Source of the DNA: Phyllobacteriaceae bacterium UBA1940
Lineage (GTDB): Bacteria; Pseudomonadota; Alphaproteobacteria; Rhizobiales; Rhizobiaceae
Assembly: GCA_002336975.1 (NCBI GenBank)
Contig: DDFA01000140.1
Span: 9,356-14,774, forward strand
DNA: 5,419 bases
Direction: 5' to 3'
The position numbers and the translations under genes were made by a program. The notes beneath the pieces are model-generated. The model saw only the letters and a program-made list of their open reading frames with translations, did not search any database and was not told the DNA's origin. Within the stretch, counting starts at the first letter, position 1. The number at the start of each line of letters is the position of its first letter. Positions 1-3,967 of the stretch are shown here, piece by piece.

Positions 1-447
1 GTCTGCCTCGTGCTCGGCGTCGCCTACGCGATCGCGCTGTCCATTCTCGGCCTGAATTTCGGCCTGCTGATCGGATTGTTCGCCGGCATCATCGGCTTCA
101 TTCCCTATGTCGGCTCCACCGTCGGGCTGATCGTCTCGATCGGCGTGGCGCTGGTCCAGTTCTGGCCCGACTACACGATGGTGATCGCCGTCGCCGCCGT
201 CTTCTTCGCCGGGCAGTTCGTCGAGGGCAATTTCCTCCAGCCCAAGCTGGTCGGCGAGAGCGTCGGCCTGCACCCGGTGTGGCTGATGTTCGCGCTGCTG
301 GCTTTCGGCTCGCTGTTCGGTTTCGTCGGCCTTCTGATCGCCGTGCCGGCGGCCGCGGCGGTGGCGGTGCTGGTGCGCTTCGCCATCGACCGCTATCTGA
401 CCTCGCCGCTCTACACCGGTCACGGCGCGCCGTCGCGGCGCGACTGA
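1..447 (+). CDS. AI-2E family transporter (PerM/UPF0118), C-terminal part
   Basis: This is the C-terminal end of an inner-membrane protein of the AI-2E/PerM (UPF0118) family; the frame is open to the left edge, so the start lies outside the window. The 148 visible residues are almost all hydrophobic helices. Family hallmarks are the FIPYVG segment (about residue 37), then GNFLQPKLVGESVGLHPVWLM (in two halves, from about residue 76) and a final helix containing GLLIAVPAAA. The protein ends in a short basic tail. Members are polytopic exporters; some have been linked to autoinducer-2 export, others to ion or small-molecule efflux, so the substrate cannot be read from sequence. hdaA starts 7 bases after the stop codon, which suggests co-transcription. 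A transporter gene directly before hda is a common arrangement in Rhizobiales, from memory. Family call is firm; substrate is unknown. Confidence 0.9.
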   Translation, partial: VCLVLGVAYAIALSILGLNFGLLIGLFAGIIGFIPYVGSTVGLIVSIGVALVQFWPDYTMVIAVAAVFFAGQFVEGNFLQPKLVGESVGLHPVWLMFALLAFGSLFGFVGLLIAVPAAAAVAVLVRFAIDRYLTSPLYTGHGAPSRRD

Positions 448-454
448 GACGCCG

Positions 455-1141
455 ATGCCGCCGGTCCAGATCCCGCTCCAGTTTGCCCACGACGCCGGCG
501 TGTCGCGCGACCATCTGGTGGTCGGCGCCCAGAACCGGGCGGCGGTCGAGACTGTGGAACAATGGCCGGCCTGGCCGTCGCCGCTGGTGATCCTGGCGGG
601 GCCGGCGGGCAGCGGAAAGTCCCATCTCGCCGCGATCTGGCGCGACGCCGCCTCGGCGCTGGCGTGCGAGGCCGGCAGCATCGACGCCGCCGCGATCGAC
701 GGTGAGGGCGCGGTGCTGATCGACGACGTCGACGGAGGGCCGATCGACGAGACCGGACTGTTCCACCTGATCAATGCGGTGCGCGCGCAGGGGCGCACCA
801 TGCTGATGACGGCGCGGCGATTTCCCGCCGCATGGGGCGTGGCGCTGCCCGACCTCGCCTCGCGGCTGAAAGCGGCTACGCTGGTCGAGATGCGCGAGCC
901 CGACGACGACCTGCTGGCCGGGGTGATCGCAAAACTGTTCGCCGACCGGCAGGTCGAGGTCGACCCGTCGGTGGTGCAATATCTCGTCCGGCGCATGGAG
1001 CGGTCGCTGTCGACCGCCAGCGCCCTGGTGGAGCGGCTGGACCGGCTGGCGCTGGAGCGCAAGGGGCCGATCACCCGCAGCCTCGCCGCCGAAACGATTT
1101 CGGCGCTGGACGAGGGGCAGGGCAATCTGGATCTGGATTGA
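455..1141 (+). CDS. hdaA: HdaA, DnaA-related regulator of replication initiation (regulatory inactivation of DnaA)
   Basis: This 228-residue AAA+ protein is related to the ATPase domain of DnaA. Family members, bound to the DNA polymerase sliding clamp, stimulate ATP hydrolysis by DnaA and so prevent re-initiation. The N-terminus has a clamp-binding motif, QIPLQF at residues 5-10 (QxxLxF pattern). The Walker A motif is GPAGSGKS at 49-56, and Walker B is AVLIDDVD at 86-93. A sensor-1-like LMTARR lies at 117-122. The stretch LPDLASRLKAA (131-141) carries the Arg-finger position R137, and YLVRRMERSL (176-185) fits sensor II. There is no C-terminal DnaA DNA-binding domain, which separates it from DnaA itself. 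The length fits the family. The ATG lies 7 bases after the transporter stop; the ribosome binding site is weak, so translation may be coupled. The gene ends 3 bases before the stop of a convergent gene. Confidence 0.93.
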   Translation: MPPVQIPLQFAHDAGVSRDHLVVGAQNRAAVETVEQWPAWPSPLVILAGPAGSGKSHLAAIWRDAASALACEAGSIDAAAIDGEGAVLIDDVDGGPIDETGLFHLINAVRAQGRTMLMTARRFPAAWGVALPDLASRLKAATLVEMREPDDDLLAGVIAKLFADRQVEVDPSVVQYLVRRMERSLSTASALVERLDRLALERKGPITRSLAAETISALDEGQGNLDLD

Positions 1142-1144
1142 GGT

Positions 1145-1639
1145 TCAGGGGTTTGAGGCCAGAGATCCACGTATTGGCGGGGCGCGGGCGAACGAGCCGG
1201 GACGAACAATGCCGTGCGTCAGGCTTGGCACCAGCAGGGAAATCCAATTGATCGGAATTTGAGCGTGGGTCAGGCCGCGCGATCCGGCGAACTGTCCGTG
1301 CTGCGGCGCAAGTCCCGTCAGGCAATACAGAATTGTTTCCAGCGCCTGCGCCAGCACGACAAACTGGTCGGCGAGGCTGATTGCCGCGTCGATGTCCGAG
1401 CCATCGGCCAGCGGCACAAGCAGGTCCTCGTCGAGATATAGGCCGGCATCGAGCGCGGCGCGGGCGGTAAAGCGGCGCGCCGGCGCCTCGGCGCGGCGAA
1501 CGATCCAGAGCATGGCGAGGCGAACCGGCGTGCGCGCGCCGGCGGCGCGCTCGGCAAGGGCGGCGAACGACCACAACAGCGCGATGACCCGCTGGATGAT
1601 GTCGGGACGGTCGTAGCCGAATGTGCGAAAGCCGTTCAT
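1145..1639 (-). CDS. hypothetical protein, 164 residues, possibly membrane associated
   Basis: I do not recognise the family. The frame extends upstream to an ATG at 1786, but the ATG at 1639 is chosen because AAAGGAGG lies 4 bases before it. The region upstream of 1639 also has much less coding character. The protein begins MNGFRTFGYDRPDII, followed by a moderately hydrophobic helix around residues 17-31 and another near 42-48. The middle is Ala- and Arg-rich, with an acidic patch LYLDEDLLVPLADGSD at about 67-82, then a third hydrophobic helix (VVLAQALETILYCL, about 93-106). The C-terminus is Pro-rich. Third codon positions are strongly GC-rich like the flanking core genes (50 of 60 bases are G or C at 1441-1500), so it looks native. 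Its stop lies 3 bases from the hdaA stop, which leaves no space for a separate terminator between the two convergent genes. Confidence 0.7.
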   Translation of the reverse strand: MNGFRTFGYDRPDIIQRVIALLWSFAALAERAAGARTPVRLAMLWIVRRAEAPARRFTARAALDAGLYLDEDLLVPLADGSDIDAAISLADQFVVLAQALETILYCLTGLAPQHGQFAGSRGLTHAQIPINWISLLVPSLTHGIVRPGSFARAPPIRGSLASNP

Positions 1640-1643
1640 CGCG

Positions 1644-1651
1644 CCTCCTTT
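1644..1651 (-). promoter_or_regulatory. Strong Shine-Dalgarno site that sets the start of the 164-residue gene
   Basis: On the minus strand AAAGGAGG is followed by CGCG and then the ATG at 1639. It is the best ribosome binding site in this part of the window and rules against the longer frame that begins at 1786. Confidence 0.8.
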
Positions 1652-1707
1652 CCGGCGCAAATGATCCGGCAGGTTGCGGGGGTGGGGATAGATTTTTTCG
1701 GATTGTT

Positions 1708-1736
1708 TTGCCGAGCGGGGGCCTGTCCGGTATGCT
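1708..1736 (+). promoter_or_regulatory. Candidate sigma70-type promoter for the small ORF at 1755
   Basis: TTGCCG (1708-1713) and TATGCT (1731-1736) are separated by exactly 17 bases, each matching the consensus at 4 of 6 positions. Transcription would begin near 1743, giving a leader of roughly a dozen bases before the ATG at 1755. This was read by eye only. Confidence 0.4.
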
Positions 1737-1754
1737 GAGTGGACCGTGTGCTCT

Positions 1755-1853
1755 ATGACCTTCGAGCAGAAGCGCTCAGATGCCATCTACTGCAGCGACA
1801 GCTGCGCCACCTTCGCCCAGGAGTTCAAGGCCCGGCGCTACCCGAAGCGCTGA
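1755..1853 (+). CDS. Small Cys-x3-Cys protein, 32 residues (possible N-terminal piece of a frameshifted gene)
   Basis: The frame encodes MTFEQKRSDAIYCSDSC, continues with ATFAQEFKARRYPKR and then stops. The codons are consistently GC-ending (ACC, TTC, GAG, CAG, AAG, GCC, ATC, TAC, TGC), which argues that it is translated despite its size. Cys13 and Cys17 with the preceding Tyr resemble half of a zinc-binding knuckle of the type seen in small zinc-ribbon or treble-clef proteins; a second Cys pair is missing within this frame. A purine-rich GAGTGGA at 1737-1743 may serve as a ribosome binding site, about 11 bases from the ATG. Downstream, the -1 frame shows equally good codon use (1850-1927), so this may be the first part of a protein broken by a one-base change, or the first of two overlapping microproteins. 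I cannot name a function. Confidence 0.42.
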   Translation: MTFEQKRSDAIYCSDSCATFAQEFKARRYPKR

Positions 1854-1927
1854 CCCTGCGGGCATTCGACTACCTGCTGAAATGCGAAGGCGTGCGGATC
1901 ACCGACGACCTGAAGATGGCCGCCTGA
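1850..1927 (+). pseudogene. Coding-like segment in the -1 frame, continuation of the small ORF
   Basis: In the frame of base 1850 the sequence reads LTLRAFDYLLKC, then EGVRITDDLKMAA and a stop at 1925-1927. Codon use is GC-ending as in the preceding ORF, and there is no ATG or GTG near the point where the coding character begins. The first codon CTG overlaps the upstream TGA stop as CTGA. Three readings are possible: a frameshifted remnant that once continued the Cys-x3-Cys ORF, a programmed -1 frameshift (no canonical slippery heptamer is visible), or a microprotein starting at CTG. A lysine-cysteine pair in the middle could supply a further metal ligand if the two parts form one protein. 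The TGA overlaps an ATG (TGATG, 1925-1929) that is in frame with the antitoxin candidate. Confidence 0.3.
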
Positions 1928-1950
1928 TGAGCGAGCACGGGCCCGAGGCG

Positions 1951-1979
1951 TTGGATAGAAGCTCAATGTGCGCTACATT
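1951..1979 (+). promoter_or_regulatory. Candidate promoter of the toxin module
   Basis: TTGGAT (1951-1956) and TACATT (1974-1979) are 17 bases apart, matching sigma70 consensus at 3 and 4 of 6 positions. The ATG at 2002 follows after a short leader containing GGAG. The site fits a dedicated promoter for the two-gene module. Confidence 0.4.
1965..1979. promoter_or_regulatory. Inverted repeat over the -10 element, candidate autoregulatory operator
   Basis: AATGT (1965-1969), five bases GCGCT, then ACATT (1975-1979) form an inverted repeat that covers the proposed -10 hexamer. Operators of this size and place are typical of toxin-antitoxin operons, where the antitoxin or the complex represses its own promoter. 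The arms are only 5 bases long, so chance cannot be excluded. Confidence 0.4.
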
Positions 1980-2001
1980 CGGAAGCAACGGAGAAATCAC
2001 A

Positions 2002-2553
2002 ATGGGCCTCGCGCTCCGCAAAGAGGACTACGACGACCTGTTCGCTGCGCCGCCAGCTGTGGACTGGGCGGCCGCGTTTGCTGCCGTCGAGGATCTGAAC
2101 GACTTGCGCTGGATTGCCGATAGGATCGAGGCGGACACGCGCACGTGGCTTGCGGGCATGAGTGAGAGGCTTCAGACGGGCCTCGCCGACATCGAACGCA
2201 AGATCGAAGGCCTCCCTCGAGACGACGTCCGCAAAGTCATGCTCCCGCTCTTGGATGAAGCGATTACCGCGGCATCGTCGACCGTTGAGGCCCACGCCGA
2301 ACCCTTCCACGAAAGGGACGATGCGAAGGAAACCTTCGGGAAGCTGAGGAAGGTGTCCGGTCCCGCAGGTAAGTTTCTGCGCAAACAGATTAACCGGATC
2401 GAGGACGCACGCGTCCAGCGGCACAATGGTGCTCTCGACCTCTACTATGCCCTGTTGGCGTTCCGGTCGGAACTGGAAGAGGACGGTTCCGGTGGCCAGT
2501 CATTTGACGACCCGTCCCGGTTGGGAGATTTCCTGCGCAAGCAGGTTGCCTGA
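2002..2553 (+). CDS. Unrecognised 183-residue helical protein, putative antitoxin of the RelE-like toxin
   Basis: The start at 2002 is chosen because GGAG (1990-1993) lies 8 bases upstream. An in-frame ATG at 1927 would add 25 residues but would place the promoter and inverted repeat inside the gene. The protein looks almost fully alpha-helical: an acidic N-terminus (KEDYDDLFAAPP), a helical run with charged heptad-like spacing at about 28-70 (WIADRIEADTRTWL, MSERLQTGLADIERKIEG), a second at about 73-98, a basic stretch GKLRKVSGPAGKFLRKQINR (113-132), another helix to about 160, and an acidic-to-basic tail ending SFDDPSRLGDFLRKQVA. No signal peptide, membrane helix, helix-turn-helix, ribbon-helix-helix or AbrB fold is recognisable by eye. 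Its stop overlaps the toxin start as TGATG, so the antitoxin role is inferred from position. Usual RelE/ParE antitoxins are about 70-100 residues, so this is unusually long. That it is a real gene is well supported; its function is not. Confidence 0.78.
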   Translation: MGLALRKEDYDDLFAAPPAVDWAAAFAAVEDLNDLRWIADRIEADTRTWLAGMSERLQTGLADIERKIEGLPRDDVRKVMLPLLDEAITAASSTVEAHAEPFHERDDAKETFGKLRKVSGPAGKFLRKQINRIEDARVQRHNGALDLYYALLAFRSELEEDGSGGQSFDDPSRLGDFLRKQVA

Positions 2554-2831
2554 TGCCAATGCAGGTGACGACGACAGGAGCCTTTCTGCGCGGGCTGAAG
2601 AAGCTATCCAAATCCGATGCGACCGACACGATCGCGGCGCTGGAGTTTTTCGTTGCAGATCATCGGGCGAAAGCGCTGAACTTCGAACCGGTCAAAAGCA
2701 GGGCTGGCTACTTCACCATCCGATCCAACAATAAGGTGCGAGTGCTCCTCCGGCAAACCGATCCTGACGTTTTCGACGTAGTGGCGGTCGGGAACCACGA
2801 CTACGTGTACGTGAGCTACTTCCGGAAATAG
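2553..2831 (+). CDS. RelE/ParE-superfamily toxin of a type II toxin-antitoxin module
   Basis: The 92-residue product (90 if it starts at the second ATG, 2559) has the layout of RelE-type toxins: a beta strand (QVTTTGAFLRGL), two helices (KKLSKSDATDTIAALEFFVAD, residues 16-36, in two parts), then a sheet core. Key features are F44-E45 and K48 before GYFTIR (52-57), the basic strand NNKVRVLLR (59-67), and a VGNHD motif at 79-83 followed by an aromatic tail, VYVSYFRK. RelE-type family members cut mRNA on the ribosome and ParE-type members poison gyrase. The positions of R57, R63, H82 and the C-terminal Tyr residues fit the RelE/HigB-like surface better, but which target is used cannot be settled here. 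The start overlaps the stop of the 183-residue partner (TGATG), implying translational coupling. Composition is lower in GC than the core genes (35 of 60 at 2701-2760). Confidence 0.86.
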   Translation: MPMQVTTTGAFLRGLKKLSKSDATDTIAALEFFVADHRAKALNFEPVKSRAGYFTIRSNNKVRVLLRQTDPDVFDVVAVGNHDYVYVSYFRK

Positions 2832-3149
2832 CGCCATGGGTGCCACGGTGGAAAATTCCTATGGGCGGTTTCGCCGGTTGCATTTGTCCAGTTTCATGCC
2901 CGGATGGTACCCCGTCCTTACGAACTGATGCGGCTATCCAGAACGGCCGCCGCTGTCTCGCGCTTCCGTCGTGGAGGTCTGAGCTCGAACGGCTTTCCGC
3001 TCTGGACTGACGAGGTGACCGCATTGTCGTGTTTCATGTCGCGTGGATTAGCCGATGCCTCGCGGAAACCCTTGGTAATCAAGGAAACTGCATCGCAACA
3101 CAATGCGACATAAAATTAGGCAGGTGAAACTCTAAGTTATTGAATCTTT
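2832..3149. other. Gene-poor, lower-GC stretch between the toxin gene and tRNA-Arg
   Basis: I see no supportable gene here. Frames on both strands of up to about 70 codons exist (for example 2904-3113 on the plus strand), but they use codons such as CTA, TTA, AGA and GGA unlike the neighbours, and match no family I know. GC falls toward the tRNA: 32 of 60 bases at 2881-2940, 27 of 60 at 3061-3120 and 9 of 30 at 3121-3150. Two short inverted repeats occur: CCTTG/CAAGG (3070-3084) and TCGCA/TGCGA (3093-3108). A weak GGCG/CGCC hairpin at 2864-2875 lies after the toxin, without a T-run. The stretch resembles the end of an inserted segment. Confidence 0.5.
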
Positions 3150-3226
3150 TGGCGATCCCGGCAGGATTCGAACCTGCGACCATCGGCTTAGAAGGCCGGT
3201 GCTCTATCCAGCTGAGCTACGGGACC
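3150..3226 (-). tRNA. tRNA-Arg (anticodon TCT)
   Basis: The 77-base minus-strand sequence folds as a full cloverleaf with encoded CCA. The acceptor stem pairs GGTCCCG with CGGGATC, with discriminator G. The D stem is GCTC/GAGC, the T arm is GCAGG-TTCGAAT-CCTGC, and the anticodon loop CTTCTAA gives anticodon TCT, which reads AGA. The bottom pair of the anticodon stem (C27-A43) is a mismatch. The gene begins 10 bases after the stop of the NDUFS4-family gene on the same strand, so it is probably transcribed from that gene's promoter and processed from the message. Its 3' end faces the lower-GC accessory stretch. Confidence 0.98.
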
Positions 3227-3236
3227 GTGACCTGGA

Positions 3237-3542
3237 TCAGTGCGTCCAGGGAATGCGGCGGTCGTATCGGAAATTGTCCGAATAGGAAATCTGGCGGCGT
3301 TTTAGCGGCTTCGGCTCCTCGACGCGAAACGCGATGCGGTTCTTTTCGGCGTAGGCGATCGCTTCCTCGAGCGTCGCGAAGGTCAGCCTGATCTGGCTCG
3401 TCATGTCGCGCGACGTCGTGTAGCCCATCAGCGGGTCGATCCGGCGCGGAACCGTCGGGTCGTATTCGAGCACCCAGCTTCCCGTATTGGCCTTGCCCGA
3501 CTGCATGGCGGTCTTGGCGGGGCTGTAGATCTTCGCTGACAT
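3237..3542 (-). CDS. NDUFS4-family accessory subunit of NADH:ubiquinone oxidoreductase (complex I)
   Basis: The 101-residue product matches the ETC complex I subunit conserved region family (mitochondrial NDUFS4/AQDQ/18 kDa type). Alphaproteobacteria carry this as one of three supernumerary complex I subunits, as characterised in Paracoccus denitrificans. It sits on the peripheral arm and helps assembly or stability; it is not catalytic. Visible family features are the N-terminus MSAKIYSPAKTAMQSGKA, then WVLEYDP (23-29), the core DPLMGYTTSRDM (37-48), IRLTFATLEEAIAYAEKN (52-69), and the C-terminus SYSDNFRYDRRIPWTH. The end is complete and the length matches bacterial members. The start at 3542 gives the usual family N-terminus; the same frame runs open upstream to 3689, but that part is Arg/Pro-rich and unlike family members. 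The ribosome binding site is weak (a GAG). tRNA-Arg follows 10 bases downstream. Confidence 0.95.
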   Translation of the reverse strand: MSAKIYSPAKTAMQSGKANTGSWVLEYDPTVPRRIDPLMGYTTSRDMTSQIRLTFATLEEAIAYAEKNRIAFRVEEPKPLKRRQISYSDNFRYDRRIPWTH

Positions 3543-3728
3543 CGGCTCGTTCTCGCTGCTGCGGTCTCGCTTGGGCGGTCGGGCGGGCGACCGCGCCGCT
3601 TCGTCATTACTGCGCAACGCGGCGGTCGGCAAGCGCCGGCTGGCGACGAAGCGGGCATCGGGGTTGATGGTCGAATGGTATGATGGCAATGGCGAAACCG
3701 AGATCGGCCATCAGGCCCTGTTTCTCCC

Positions 3729-3763
3729 GTGCGACCTATTGCCAGGTCGCACAAAAGTCGCAC
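3729..3763. repeat. Perfect 9-bp-arm hairpin plus a third copy of its 7-mer
   Basis: GTGCGACCT (3729-3737) and AGGTCGCAC (3744-3752) pair perfectly around the six-base loop ATTGCC. A further copy of GTCGCAC lies at 3757-3763, 11 bases (one helical turn) from the copy in the hairpin arm. There is no T-run on the 3' side in either direction, so it is not a standard intrinsic terminator. It could be a protein-binding operator or a processing or termination signal about 60 bases past the end of tRNA-Pro. Confidence 0.6.
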
Positions 3764-3764
3764 G

Positions 3765-3779
3765 GTTCACATTTTGTTC
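3765..3779. promoter_or_regulatory. Candidate alphaproteobacterial LexA (SOS) box
   Basis: GTTCACATTTTGTTC fits the GTTC-N7-GTTC direct-repeat motif known for LexA in Alphaproteobacteria (GAAC-N7-GAAC on the other strand). It lies in the gap between tRNA-Pro and the NDUFS4-family gene, about 220 bases upstream of the latter's start. The motif fixes only eight bases, so one chance match in a window of this size is quite possible. Confidence 0.4.
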
Positions 3780-3810
3780 CAAAACTTCAGGGCTAACCTG
3801 TTGAAAAGCA

Positions 3811-3888
3811 TGGTCGGAGTGGCAGGATTCGAACCTGCGACCCCCTGATCCCAAATCAGGTGCGCTACCCAGGCTGCGCTACACTCCG
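3811..3888 (-). tRNA. tRNA-Pro (anticodon TGG)
   Basis: The 78-base minus-strand sequence is a full cloverleaf with encoded CCA. The acceptor stem pairs CGGAGTG with CACTCCG, with discriminator A as expected for tRNA-Pro. The D stem is GCGC/GCGC, the anticodon stem CCTGA/TCAGG holds loop TTTGGGA with anticodon TGG, and the T arm is GCAGG-TTCGAAT-CCTGC. Its promoter is visible just upstream. Confidence 0.98.
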
Positions 3889-3899
3889 AGGCCAAGGGG

Positions 3900-3928
3900 C
3901 GTATAGGTTCGCGCCGCGCCGCGCGCAA
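3900..3928 (-). promoter_or_regulatory. Candidate promoter of tRNA-Pro
   Basis: On the minus strand TTGCGC (3923-3928) and TATACG (3900-3905) are 17 bases apart. The predicted start lies a few bases before the mature 5' end at 3888. The spacer is almost pure G and C. Confidence 0.5.
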
Positions 3929-3967
3929 GGCCTGAATTGACGATGGCCGCCAATCGCCGCCGGTCCG

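Noticed and set aside
98..979. A 293-codon open frame on the minus strand across the transporter and hdaA.
   Set aside because: Arg/Pro/Ala-rich with no domain, typical of antisense shadow frames in GC-rich DNA; hdaA on the plus strand has clear AAA+ motifs.
1703..1718. TTTTGCCGAGC near 1706-1716 resembles TTTTGGCGATC at the tRNA-Arg 3' end (3147-3157), a possible decayed att site.
   Set aside because: Short, two mismatches in eleven bases, and does not extend into the tRNA arm; not distinguishable from chance.
1927..2001. A longer antitoxin start at the ATG at 1927 (TGATG overlap).
   Set aside because: It would place the promoter and operator candidates within the gene, and the GGAG before 2002 is a better start signal. 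It is still possible if the module is read through from upstream.
2904..3113. A 69-codon plus-strand frame after the toxin.
   Set aside because: No ribosome binding site, atypical codons and no recognisable family.
3607..3711. A 34-codon minus-strand ORF (MADLGFAIAIIPF start) below the SOS-box candidate.
   Set aside because: Codon use is mixed, and the only purine-rich site close to the ATG is a weak AGGG about 6 bases upstream. Kept only as a possibility under the SOS-box finding.
3160..3842. A 22-base direct repeat shared at 3160-3181 and 3821-3842, looking like att sites.
   Set aside because: It is the conserved T arm and variable-loop region of the two tRNA genes, which explains the identity without integration.
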